51,448 bases of DNA from Desulfobacula sp. (GCA_018645325.1 JABGOU010000027.1:1-51448), one strand, 5' to 3'; positions 43,407-51,406 are shown, counted from the first letter of the stretch. The notes: generated from the sequence alone by a model not told the origin. Numbers and translations: made by a program.

Positions 43407-45221
43407 TTATCCGATACCATAGAAGAAATAAATCACAGTGAGCTCAACGACAAGGAAGAGGACCGTCATGATTACTCCGGCTTTTGCATAATCCAGGGTT
43501 TTGTATCCGCCTGGCCGCATCACCAGCGCATTCACCTGGTGGGTTGGCAGAACAAAGGTATTGGATGCGGAGAGGCCCACAACCAGGGCCGCCATTCTGG
43601 GATCCCCGCCTGCCATGACTGCCATGTTCATGCACAAGGGAACCAGAAGTACAGTGGCACCGACATTGGAGATAACCAAAGTAAAAAATGAGGTCATGAT
43701 ACCGATTACACCCAAGAGAACAATGGGAGAAGGATGGCCAACAAGCTGCAATACTGCCTGGGCAATAAACGCTGCGGTCCCCGTCTTTTCAAATGCAATT
43801 CCTAGTGGGATCAACCCTGCCAGCAGAAAAACCGTCATCCAGTCAACGGAACTGTATGCCTCATCAATAGTGAGAACACCGGTAATGATCATGCCCAGTG
43901 CACCGGACATTAATGCCACAGACAATTGGACCTTGAAAAAAATTATCTGGATGAGCGCAATGGCCAACCAGGTGACGGCCAATATGGCCTTTGTGGGCCG
44001 AAGGATTTCTCCTTCAAGTGGGGAGGCAAAAATCAAAGCTCTTGGCTGGGGTCTGTTTTTCAGGATATGAAATTTTTCCCATGGTCCCTGGAGCAAAAGC
44101 GTGTCTCCCATGGCCAGTTTGATATTGGTGAGCCCACTGTAAAATTTTTTATTGTCTTTAAATAAAACCAAGGGATTTAATGCGAACAACTCTTTAAAAT
44201 CAACTTCGTTCAAGGTTTTCCCGATCAGTTCTGATCTCGGCGACACAACGGTTTCCGCCATTCCAGAGTTGGTATTTGCAAGACTCTCAGCAAAGGTTTC
44301 AAGACTGTCCTTGATCACCCAGCCATATTCTTTGGCCAGTTGATCAATATTTTCTTTTTTTCCGACAACGGCAATGTCATCGTTTGAAGCAATTTCTTCG
44401 TGGCTGTGAGGGACATGATTGGTGGTTCTTGCGGATGGAGAGCTGATCCCGATGACCGTAACCAGGAATTTGGGCCGGATGTTCAAGTCATCCAGGATAC
44501 CAACCCTGCCGGTGCCTTCAGGTACATGGAGTTCAACGATATTGTTCACCCCCTGATATTCCCGGATCAACATTTCCGAAGCCCCTTTGCCGAATTTCCC
44601 GGTACTTTCCGGAAGAATCAATTTTCCAAAAATAATAAAATAGACCAGTGCTGTCAGTAACAGACAGACCCCAATTGGGGTCTGGGTAAAAAGACCGAAC
44701 GGTTCCAGTTTTTGACCGCCAAGGACCATGAGATCATTGAGCAGGATGGTAGGACTTGCGCCAACAAGGGTAATGGTGCCGCCGATAATAGCACAAAAAG
44801 CCATGGGCATCAGGATTCTGGAGGTGGGAATTCCCAGTCGTTTGGATATTCTCTGGGTGACCGGCAAAAACAGGGCGGCAGCACCAATGTTCTGCATCAT
44901 ACTGGAAATTAACCCGACGGTTCCGGCAATCAGAAGAATCACCCTGTTTTCACTCTTTCCAGCAAGTGCCAGGATGGGCCTTGCCACCTTATTCATTACG
45001 CCGGTTTTATCCAGGCCTGCACCAATGATAATCACCGCAATGATGGAACAGACCGCATTACTGCTTAACCCCACAAACGCTTCTTTCGGGGTAACCAGAC
45101 CGATCAGGGGAAGTAGAACCATCATCATGATACCGACAACATCCACCCTGACCCATTCAAACACAAAAAGACAGATAACAAAAACAAGCACAATCATCGT
45201 CATAATCATCGCAGGGGTCAT
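43407..45221 (-). CDS. SLC13/DASS-family transporter with central RCK_C (TrkA-C) domains
   Basis: A 604-residue membrane protein. About five N-terminal and five or more C-terminal hydrophobic helices flank a soluble insert (about 205-385) resembling paired TrkA-C regulatory domains (NNIVELHVPEGTGRVG, AETVVSPRSELIGKTL). The SNVGATVLLVPLCMNMA and TLVGASPTILLNDL segments are typical of the SLC13/ArsB-like ion transporter group. Members carry sulfate or dicarboxylates; which one is not evident. GGAGAG precedes the ATG. It is followed within 3 bp by the histidine kinase. Confidence 0.85.
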   Translation of the reverse strand: MTPAMIMTMIVLVFVICLFVFEWVRVDVVGIMMMVLLPLIGLVTPKEAFVGLSSNAVCSIIAVIIIGAGLDKTGVMNKVARPILALAGKSENRVILLIAGTVGLISSMMQNIGAAALFLPVTQRISKRLGIPTSRILMPMAFCAIIGGTITLVGASPTILLNDLMVLGGQKLEPFGLFTQTPIGVCLLLTALVYFIIFGKLILPESTGKFGKGASEMLIREYQGVNNIVELHVPEGTGRVGILDDLNIRPKFLVTVIGISSPSARTTNHVPHSHEEIASNDDIAVVGKKENIDQLAKEYGWVIKDSLETFAESLANTNSGMAETVVSPRSELIGKTLNEVDFKELFALNPLVLFKDNKKFYSGLTNIKLAMGDTLLLQGPWEKFHILKNRPQPRALIFASPLEGEILRPTKAILAVTWLAIALIQIIFFKVQLSVALMSGALGMIITGVLTIDEAYSSVDWMTVFLLAGLIPLGIAFEKTGTAAFIAQAVLQLVGHPSPIVLLGVIGIMTSFFTLVISNVGATVLLVPLCMNMAVMAGGDPRMAALVVGLSASNTFVLPTHQVNALVMRPGGYKTLDYAKAGVIMTVLFLVVELTVIYFFYGIG

Positions 45222-45303
45222 TTAATTTACTCTCCATTCAATAGTATTTTTCAACTTCTTTATTCTCCATGACTGGCTGTTGAAACCTAGAAATGTTTCA
45301 CCC

Positions 45304-45390
45304 TTATTTTTTATTTTCATTCCTGTAGATAAAACAGAGAACGAAAACAGAAAGGATCAATAATATGCTTAAAATAAAATGGGTATCCAT
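45304..45390 (-). CDS. 28-residue single-pass membrane peptide
   Basis: A tiny frame between the universal-stress-like gene and the transporter gene. AAGGAG lies 5 nt before its ATG. The peptide is a single hydrophobic helix (FILSILLILSVFVLCFIY) with a short polar N-terminus and a basic C-terminus (RNENKK). Its ribosome site lies 4-10 bp after the start of the preceding stop region, consistent with co-translation. Such small membrane peptides often modulate a neighbouring transporter or kinase; that role is inferred. Confidence 0.65.
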   Translation of the reverse strand: MDTHFILSILLILSVFVLCFIYRNENKK

Positions 45391-45399
45391 AACCTCTCC

Positions 45400-45957
45400 T
45401 TAATTCATCGAATAGACACAAAGGCGCTGGGCAATTCTTTTCTCATTTCCATTCATGTCTCGTAGCCTTGCCGGCTCTTTATTTTCCGAAATCACAAATT
45501 CGATCTCACCACATTCTTTTGCGATATCCTCCAGCGCATGATCAATATTGGAAAATTTTATGGTGTGAGCAAATTTGAGTCCCATATCCTTGGCTTTGAT
45601 ACGAAATTCTTCAACATTTCTGGCAGAGGTTTCTTTAAAATCACTATAAATTTCTTCATGGGTAGTTGAGAAAAATTCTGTAACGTCATGGGTTAAATTG
45701 GCTGCATTTACGGCAATGATGTCATAATCCATTCTTTGTGCCATGTCGAGAGCATAGTCCACCATGTCATCTGCAAATCGGTTGTCATTACTTGCGACCA
45801 CGAGGTTCCGACCAGTGTTCTCAACACATGACATTACTTTTGGCTGTTGGGTGGGGATATCCATTCCTGCCTCGGAAAACGTAATTGCGTCCTGGCAATC
45901 TTCCACTTTTTTATTGAAACGACTCAACTTTGTTTTCAATGCATTTAAAAATGTCAT
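45400..45957 (-). CDS. Universal-stress-like protein (UspA fold)
   Basis: About 185 residues. After an unusual N-terminal ~45-residue segment comes a UspA-like Rossmann core: NLVVASNDNRFADDMVDYALDMAQRMDYDIIAVNAA, then a helix-rich segment and EIEFVISEN near the end. The ATP-binding G-x2-G-x9-G(S/T) motif of UspA is not evident, so it may be a non-ATP form. The start is set at ATG 45957 with AAGGAG 8 nt upstream. A strong -24/-12 promoter lies at 46022-46007 and palindromic activator sites lie further upstream. Confidence 0.75.
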   Translation of the reverse strand: MTFLNALKTKLSRFNKKVEDCQDAITFSEAGMDIPTQQPKVMSCVENTGRNLVVASNDNRFADDMVDYALDMAQRMDYDIIAVNAANLTHDVTEFFSTTHEEIYSDFKETSARNVEEFRIKAKDMGLKFAHTIKFSNIDHALEDIAKECGEIEFVISENKEPARLRDMNGNEKRIAQRLCVYSMN

Positions 45958-46006
45958 ATTCAATTCTCCTTATCGGTTTTATTATTCAGTTTCCCGCTTT
46001 GTTATC

Positions 46007-46022
46007 AGCAAAATGTATACCA
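46007..46022 (-). promoter_or_regulatory. Sigma54 (-24/-12) promoter of the universal-stress-like gene
   Basis: The minus strand reads TGGTATACATTTTGCT: GG and GC are separated by exactly 10 bp, with the full TTGCT -12 element. It lies 50 bp upstream of the start at 45957. Matching palindromes at 46100 and 46185 provide activator sites at typical enhancer distances. Confidence 0.75.
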
Positions 46023-46041
46023 GAACCGATATAACCGTTTA

Positions 46042-46068
46042 GAGCCGCCTTTAATGCAGATGCGGCTC
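46042..46068. repeat. Inverted repeat between promoter and activator sites
   Basis: GAGCCGC (46042-46048) and GCGGCTC (46062-46068) form a perfect 7-bp inverted repeat separated by 13 nt. It lies directly upstream of the sigma54 promoter. It may be an additional protein site (for example for a bending protein or repressor); no T-run supports a terminator. Confidence 0.45.
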
Positions 46069-46099
46069 ACATTATAGACTCGTAGTCAGCAGTCAAACT

Positions 46100-46114
46100 G
46101 TTGCATAATGCAAC
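46100..46114. promoter_or_regulatory. Activator site 1: GTTGC-N5-GCAAC
   Basis: A perfect palindrome GTTGCATAATGCAAC about 80 bp upstream of the sigma54 promoter of the universal-stress-like gene. The same architecture recurs at 46185 and, with one mismatch, at 49360. It suits dimeric Fis-type HTH binding by the adjacent NtrC-family regulator. Confidence 0.65.
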
Positions 46115-46184
46115 TGGAAAAATTTAATCATTGTTTCGCCTTTATCAAAGGGGAAACAGACGATATTGCAGTTAACAATGGATC

Positions 46185-46199
46185 GTTGCGATTTGCAAC
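46185..46199. promoter_or_regulatory. Activator site 2: GTTGC-N5-GCAAC
   Basis: GTTGCGATTTGCAAC, with identical arms and spacing to site 1 and 85 bp from it. Paired sites at this distance are usual for NtrC-type enhancers. It also lies 75 bp upstream of the sigma70-like promoter of the Lon gene, so it could affect both. Confidence 0.65.
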
Positions 46200-46273
46200 A
46201 AAATTAAATTTTTATTTTTAATTTCAGATAGTTATATCTCGTATCTCTCTTGAATGGCTTCTATTTTTTTCTC

Positions 46274-46302
46274 TTGACATCCCTTTGGGCCGGGCGTAGA
46301 TT
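46274..46302 (+). promoter_or_regulatory. Sigma70-type promoter of the receiver-Lon gene
   Basis: TTGACA (46274-46279) and TAGATT (46297-46302) with an ideal 17-bp spacer, about 40 bp before the ATG at 46341. No correctly spaced -24/-12 element was found on this strand. Confidence 0.6.
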
Positions 46303-46340
46303 TTTCGCTGTAACTCTCTATAAATCAAAAGGTGAATCAA

Positions 46341-48350
46341 ATGAAAGGATTTTTTAAAAAAGGACTTGAAGACGAAGACGATTCAAGCGAAATTCATGAA
46401 TTAAGACAAAGTGTCCTGGACAAAAAAATGCCGGAACCGGTTGAAAAGACTGTTCTGAAAGAAATTGACAGGCTTTTTAAAATTCACCCGTCCTCTGCGG
46501 AATACACCATTGGGATCAATTATATTGATTATCTGACAACACTTCCATGGAACCAATACACAGAAGACAACCTGGATATAAACCATGCCGAATCCATCCT
46601 TGACAGAGCGCACTACGGCCTGGATGAAATAAAAGAAAGAATTCTGGAACACCTGGCTGTCCGGATCATGAAATTGTCTGCAAAAAAAACCATTCTGGTA
46701 GTAGATGATGAAAAAATGACCCGGATGAATCTTTCCCATGTCCTTGGAAAAGACGGATATGAAGTTGAAATAGCCGAGAGCGGTACAAAAGCGCTTGAAA
46801 AAATGGAGGAAACCACCTTTGATCTTGTCATAACAGATCTAAAGATGGACAAGGTGGATGGCCTGATGCTACTAGATAGTATTAAAAAAAACAGCCCGGG
46901 AACAGAAGTGATTATCATCACCGGGTATGCCACGGTCCTGACTGCAGTGGATGCCATCAAAAGAGGGTCTTTTCATTTTATTGCCAAACCTCTGAAGCTG
47001 GATGAGGTCCGCACAACCGTGAAAAGCGCATTGTCTAAAAAAACCGGGGTCATGAACACAAGAAGCCCGGTGATCTGCTTCACAGGCCCTCCGGGAACAG
47101 GTAAAACTTCTTTGGGACAATCCATTGCCACAAGTCTGGAACGTAAATTTGTCCGGATATCTCTTGCAGGAATAAAGGATGAAGCAGACATCCGAGGGCA
47201 CCGAAGAAGTTATGTCGGAGCAATGTCTGGCAGAATCATCCAGGAACTTCGGCGGGCGGAATCCAACAATCCGGTATTCATGCTGGATGAAATCGACAAA
47301 ATCGGTCAGGATTTCAAGGGGGATCCAGCATCAGCATTACTTGAAGTTCTTGATCCACAGCAGAATTCACAGTTTATTGACCATTATATGGACGTTCCAT
47401 TCGATCTTTCCAAGGTGATGTTTATTGCAACCGCCAATACCATCGGCAGAATTCCAGCCCCGCTTCTGGACCGGTTTGAAGTGATTTCCCTTTCCGGATA
47501 CACCGTGGAAGAAAAAATCAACATAGCACTCCGGCACCTTATACCAAAAGCCGTTGAAGATGCAGGTCTGGGACGAAATCCCCTTGTATTTTCTGAAGCT
47601 GCCTTAAAAAAGATTATCCGTGAGCACACGCGGGAGGCCGGTTTAAGGGAGCTGGAAAGAAAAATTTCTTCCATCTGTCGGAAAATCACCCGGAAGCTCG
47701 TGAAACAGACCATGGATCCAACTGATCTGGAAATAACCGAAAAACGCGTTGATGACCTGCTAGGACCCAGCCAGTACCATTTTGAAATTGCCGGTGCGAA
47801 AGACCGCATAGGATGTGCAACCGGACTTGCATGGACTGAAACGGGTGGAGAAATCATTTTTGTGGAGGCCACCAAAATGATGGGCTCCCAGCAGCTTATC
47901 CTGACCGGTTCTTTGGGTGATGTCATGAAAGAATCTGCCCAGGCGGCGTTAAGCTATATCCGGAGCAATACTCAAATTTTTGGTCTTGCACCCGACTTTT
48001 TCCACGGTCATGATATCCATATTCATGTTCCGGCAGGAGCCATCCCAAAAGACGGTCCGTCTGCCGGACTCACGCTAGCCATGGCGCTGTTATCCCTCTT
48101 AAAGGGCAAACCCTGCCGGCGGGATACAGCAATGACAGGAGAATTGACCTTGAGCGGGCGGATTCTTCCAGTAAGTGGTATCCGGGAAAAGCTGCTTGCA
48201 GCAAAAATTGCAGGCATCAAAACAGTTATTATCCCTTTAAAGAATCAGGCAGAGCTGCCAACGCTCAGCGAAACACTTATCAAAGGCATCCGGATCGTGA
48301 CGGCCGGAGAGCTTATCGAGATTATGGATATTGTTCTAAAGGACAGTTAA
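46341..48350 (+). CDS. Lon-family ATP-dependent protease with an inserted response-regulator receiver domain
   Basis: 669 residues. The long N-terminal LON substrate domain is missing. The protein begins with only the helical neck (about 15-108, ending DEIKERILEHLAV), which normally joins directly to the ATPase. Here a complete receiver domain (about 114-231; acidic DD at 122-123, phospho-acceptor Asp166, Thr and Lys switch residues in ITGYAT and IAKP) is inserted. It is followed by Walker A GPPGTGKTS (249-257), Walker B VFMLDEID (312-319) and the protease domain with PKDGPSAG (Ser574) and REKLLAA (Lys617), the Ser-Lys dyad at the E. coli spacing. The start at ATG 46341 follows AAGGTG. It is probably a phosphorylation-gated cytosolic protease. 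Confidence 0.93.
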   Translation: MKGFFKKGLEDEDDSSEIHELRQSVLDKKMPEPVEKTVLKEIDRLFKIHPSSAEYTIGINYIDYLTTLPWNQYTEDNLDINHAESILDRAHYGLDEIKERILEHLAVRIMKLSAKKTILVVDDEKMTRMNLSHVLGKDGYEVEIAESGTKALEKMEETTFDLVITDLKMDKVDGLMLLDSIKKNSPGTEVIIITGYATVLTAVDAIKRGSFHFIAKPLKLDEVRTTVKSALSKKTGVMNTRSPVICFTGPPGTGKTSLGQSIATSLERKFVRISLAGIKDEADIRGHRRSYVGAMSGRIIQELRRAESNNPVFMLDEIDKIGQDFKGDPASALLEVLDPQQNSQFIDHYMDVPFDLSKVMFIATANTIGRIPAPLLDRFEVISLSGYTVEEKINIALRHLIPKAVEDAGLGRNPLVFSEAALKKIIREHTREAGLRELERKISSICRKITRKLVKQTMDPTDLEITEKRVDDLLGPSQYHFEIAGAKDRIGCATGLAWTETGGEIIFVEATKMMGSQQLILTGSLGDVMKESAQAALSYIRSNTQIFGLAPDFFHGHDIHIHVPAGAIPKDGPSAGLTLAMALLSLLKGKPCRRDTAMTGELTLSGRILPVSGIREKLLAAKIAGIKTVIIPLKNQAELPTLSETLIKGIRIVTAGELIEIMDIVLKDS

Positions 48351-48394
48351 CCGCTATCAATGGCTGATCGTACAAGTCTGGTTTTTTACAAGAT

Positions 48395-48889
48395 TTAATT
48401 TTTTACAATAACCAATGGAACACATAGTTTATTTTTTATCTGTTCCATGGTTGCAAGATATTTCCGGGGATGTTTTCGCACATCAGTTGCAGGATCAAAA
48501 ATGGTTAACACAATATCCTGATGCAGATCTATATAGCCGGATAATTCAGTTTCAAGATGCCCGTGACTGAACCCCACCTGGCATGGGACGCTGGTTTTAT
48601 TGCTGTTGATTAGTTTCTTTAAAGGATCGGATATTCCGGATAACATCTCATCTGCCATGGAAAAGGCACCTTCCTCTGCAAAGGCGACCCCTGCAAACGA
48701 ATTTTCAAGAAAATTACCGAGGCGACTTACTTTTTTCTTTGATTCTTTGAGACGCCGGGTGAAATTACCGTCTTTAATAAATTGCAGAATATTTAATTCC
48801 GCGCGGATTCTTACGCACAGATCCACAGAATACTGGAATACTGTTTTCGTCGGAATTTCCCCATTAATTGCAAGCAAGACTTGTTTCAT
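48395..48889 (-). CDS. Second universal-stress-like protein
   Basis: 164 residues starting KQVLLAINGEIPTKTVFQYSVDLCVRIRAELNILQF, the first strand-helix of a UspA fold. It ends in a C-terminal beta strand CVPLVIVKN typical of the family. The ATP-binding glycine motif is not clear. The start has AAGGAAAA. It is transcribed together with the 59-residue protein 26 bp upstream and converges with the Lon gene (44 bp between stops). Confidence 0.75.
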   Translation of the reverse strand: MKQVLLAINGEIPTKTVFQYSVDLCVRIRAELNILQFIKDGNFTRRLKESKKKVSRLGNFLENSFAGVAFAEEGAFSMADEMLSGISDPLKKLINSNKTSVPCQVGFSHGHLETELSGYIDLHQDIVLTIFDPATDVRKHPRKYLATMEQIKNKLCVPLVIVKN

Positions 48890-48915
48890 TTTTCCTTACC
48901 CGTTTTTGATATAAA

Positions 48916-49095
48916 TTATGCTCTCATCCGGGGTCTGTTATCTTGTTGCTTTTTTGAATTTTTCCTGAAATATTTTTGTTTTTTATTTTTAACCTCGCCA
49001 TTCATAAGCACAAGGGCATATGAGTGGTCATTTTTCTCTGCAAATGTGGTAGCGGCCATAAGACTTTCAAATTTTTTAAACAGATGTATTTTCAT
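48916..49095 (-). CDS. 59-residue basic protein of unknown function
   Basis: A small frame with a very good AAAGGAG site 6 nt before the ATG. The N-terminal half (KIHLFKKFESLMAATTFAEKND) looks like a compact helix; the C-terminal half is very basic (KNKKQKYFRKNSKKQQ). It sits directly downstream of the sigma54 promoter at 49171-49156 and upstream of the second universal-stress-like gene, so it is the first gene of that unit. The family is not recognised. Confidence 0.7.
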   Translation of the reverse strand: MKIHLFKKFESLMAATTFAEKNDHSYALVLMNGEVKNKKQKYFRKNSKKQQDNRPRMRA

Positions 49096-49155
49096 TAATA
49101 ACTCCTTTCAATCGTAGCGTTTAAGGGATTTTATCTTTGGTTCACTACAAGTATT

Positions 49156-49171
49156 AGCATATACCGTACCA
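49156..49171 (-). promoter_or_regulatory. Sigma54 (-24/-12) promoter of the 59-aa protein / universal-stress-like unit
   Basis: The minus strand reads TGGTACGGTATATGCT: a TGGTACG -24 element and an ATGCT -12 element with GG and GC 10 bp apart. It lies 60 bp upstream of the start at 49095. Confidence 0.78.
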
Positions 49172-49359
49172 ACCGATGTGTGATTGGCTTTATATTTTCA
49201 AAACCCCTGTCTTACATGTGATTAAGTCCAGGTGATTTTTTTTCTCCTGTTCGAAAATCGGCCGCTCCTGTTACATTTTGAAATGCAGATGTACTGGTTT
49301 TTCAGCAATTGATTTCTATTCATGGCTATGGCTGTCCATTTGCCTGGGAATAGCCATGC

Positions 49360-49395
49360 GTTGACAATTGCAACGTCGGTTTGCAACAGTGTTGC
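49360..49395. promoter_or_regulatory. Activator site 3 cluster (GTTGA-N5-GCAAC and half-sites)
   Basis: GTTGACAATTGCAAC (49360-49374) matches the GTTGC-N5-GCAAC palindrome with one mismatch. It is followed by TTGCAAC (49381-49387) and a GTTGC half-site (49391-49395). The cluster lies about 190 bp upstream of the sigma54 promoter at 49171, a normal enhancer distance. The remaining DNA between 49096 and 49530 contains no recognised gene. Confidence 0.6.
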
Positions 49396-49532
49396 CGCCA
49401 TACTTTTAAACCCGGTTCTACAGTGGCCTATACATACTTTTCAACGATTGTTTTTAATAAAAATGTGTGCCTGATTGTTGAGAATATGGCAATTTGGACG
49501 TTATCAATCTATTGAATTGTCAAAAAATCTTG

Positions 49533-50094
49533 GGGTCCACATCCAGGACATGCATTGGGTTGAGCATAAAACCTTCTGTTCAAAGGATCATAATACTCAT
49601 GCTGACATTGAGCACACATCTTAAAATGCTTCATTAAGATTTTGGGTCTGTCATAGGGGATATCTTCAATAATGGTCTATCTTGGACCGCAATTGGTACA
49701 ATTTATAAACGGGTATTCATAACGCCTGTCATTCAAATCTTTCATTTCAGCCAGGCAGTCGGGGCAAATGCTTACATCAGGAGAAATTAAAGTGGCCCGG
49801 CTATTAGAGATTTTGCTTTTTAAAATTTGAAACAAATAAAAAAAGCCGACAACCAACGTCTTGAACCACTCCGCTGGTTTCCCGGATCACACCATCCACA
49901 TCTACTTTGGCAACATTGTCTTTGATTTCAATAATCTTGGACGGAACTGCTAAACACATAGATTTATCCCTGTTTCTTTTTAAATAATAAAAATTTACTA
50001 TAGCATGAGATCCCGTCTGAACAAGACTTATTTTCTCTTCTTTCAGGGCCAACAATACTTTTACGCAATTTGTGGAACCAGCAATACTTTTTGA
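49533..50094 (-). pseudogene. Decayed, collapsed copy of the hypC-hypF junction
   Basis: On the minus strand the region repeats the hypC leader (as at 40295-40158) and the first 28 or so codons of hypC (MCLAVPSKIIEIKDN...GVIRETS). It then jumps directly into the hypF acylphosphatase motif (SGVVQDVGCRLFLF, with substitutions), loses frame, and resumes in the hypF zinc-finger region (SPDVSICPDCLAEM, CTNCGPR). A TAG replaces the Tyr codon after CGPR and the copy stops after CPGCGP. At least two deletions, a frameshift and a stop make it non-functional. Intact hypC and hypF are at 37.5-40.2 kb. Confidence 0.9.
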
Positions 50095-50105
50095 TCAATT
50101 GCTAT

Positions 50106-50400
50106 TCAATACCCTTCTTGATCAACATATTCCCACATTTCATTTTGATGCTTCCATAGAAATTGAACTTTTAACCAAATATTTGATCTACGCCAATCAT
50201 TAAAACAATTGGCAACGATCTTGTCTGACTTTTTGATATGATCATACATCTTTAAATATTTCCCATGCTCGGATTCATATTGATCATTAAGAATATCTTT
50301 TGATTGTTCATTGATTCTACCACAAAGCACGGCCAATACCTTCTGATGCACCGGTCACTATGACAACTTTATTATTAAAATTTTCAAATGCAAACAATGC
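50106..50400 (-). pseudogene. Short-chain dehydrogenase N-terminal fragment joined to an unrecognised frame
   Basis: Around 50400-50317 the minus strand encodes FNNKVVIVTGASEGIGRAL, the TGxxxGIG nucleotide-binding start of an SDR enzyme, and then reaches a stop. A different frame, open to 50106, adds about 70 residues that match nothing I recognise (KMYDHIKKSDKIVANC...). The SDR is clearly truncated. The downstream part may be the end of another broken gene. It lies beside the hypCF remnant and the broken cyclase. Confidence 0.6.
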
Positions 50401-50840
50401 GATAACTGCTGTCTCAACCTCAGCGATGCTTCCCAAACAAGTGTAAGTGATGAAGATGTTGCCGTGTGGGAAAGAGAAGAACAATTTGAAGGATGAAAGA
50501 ATTATCCATCGCTGAAAATTGAAATTGCAATGAGTCACTTATGATTTTTTTTAAAGATATAATTGTCTTGCATCACAACTTATAGTAATGTGATTTTTAT
50601 TTATAAAAAATAATTGTGCCCTGGAATTTTTCAATTTTGCTTTCTCCAGTATATTTAAATTTGGCTTCCGTAATAGATTCTACAATTTTGTTTGCCTTGC
50701 CCTACAATTTGCTTGAACACATTACTTTTTATCGAGATCCAGGAGACTTCGCCTGGCACCTGAGGCTATAAGCCATAATTTTTCTGAAAATAAACCACGA
50801 GTTGTTTTCCGTTTTTGGGCTGTAGAGAGAAGGAGTGAGC
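50401..50840. other. Intergenic/remnant DNA, no gene supported
   Basis: About 440 bp between the SDR fragment and the cyclase remnant. Frames here are short and have no ribosome site or recognised motif. An AAGGAG just before 50841 serves the following remnant. Confidence 0.5.
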
Positions 50841-51406
50841 ATGGAAAAACCAAAAAGAATTTCGTTTTCAAAAAAGCTGATCGATCGGGTTGGCAACCCG
50901 CTGGACTGGAGTACGGTTGATAAATGCCTGGTCATAATCTGTTTTTGGATGCTGATAGCACCATTAGCGAGCCTATTTTTTCACCATTTTATTAATTATC
51001 CAGCAAAGGTTCCGTTTTTCGATCCTGTGGTTATGAAGAAGGTGATTCCAATTGGTTGGGGTTTTGGGGTCGTTTGGAGCATACTTCTTGTGGTCGGCCT
51101 CAAGCTTCGGCACCACAGATCGGAAAATAGGACGTTTGTTTACGTGACGGTTGTTTTATGGTGGGCCGAGGAAGCAATTGCCGCTATCTGCCTTGGTCCG
51201 CTAACCACTCCTGGGGTGGACAGATTCTTATTTCCGAATCAGTCCGGAAACAGGCGGGTAAGATTTTACGCATTGACTCCCAACAGAACGTGTTTCCAAA
51301 AGGATCAGAAATCCCACTGAGGATTTACGAGGTGGGCGGCATAGCCGGAGACTACAACCTTATTCTTGAGGGCCCTATGTGTCAGGGTAGTTGTCGCCTC
51401 AATTGA
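50841..51406 (+). pseudogene. Class III adenylate/guanylate cyclase with its catalytic core deleted
   Basis: The gene starts well (AAGGAG 6 nt before ATG 50841). It encodes a membrane N-terminus with at least three hydrophobic helices (VIICFWMLIAPLASLFF, GFGVVWSILLVVGLKL, YVTVVLWWAEEAIAAI). Near 51205-51215 the frame breaks and another frame supplies the extreme C-terminus of a class III cyclase (GGQILISESVRKQAG, FPKGSEIPLRIYEVGGIAGDYNL). The whole catalytic core between them is missing. It is a deletion pseudogene; the family call rests mainly on the C-terminal block. Confidence 0.75.

Noticed and set aside
46284-46310. A sigma54 promoter for the receiver-Lon gene in the GGGCCGGGCG stretch
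   Set aside because: The GG-to-GC spacing is 12-13 bp instead of 10. A good sigma70 promoter with 17-bp spacing covers the same place.
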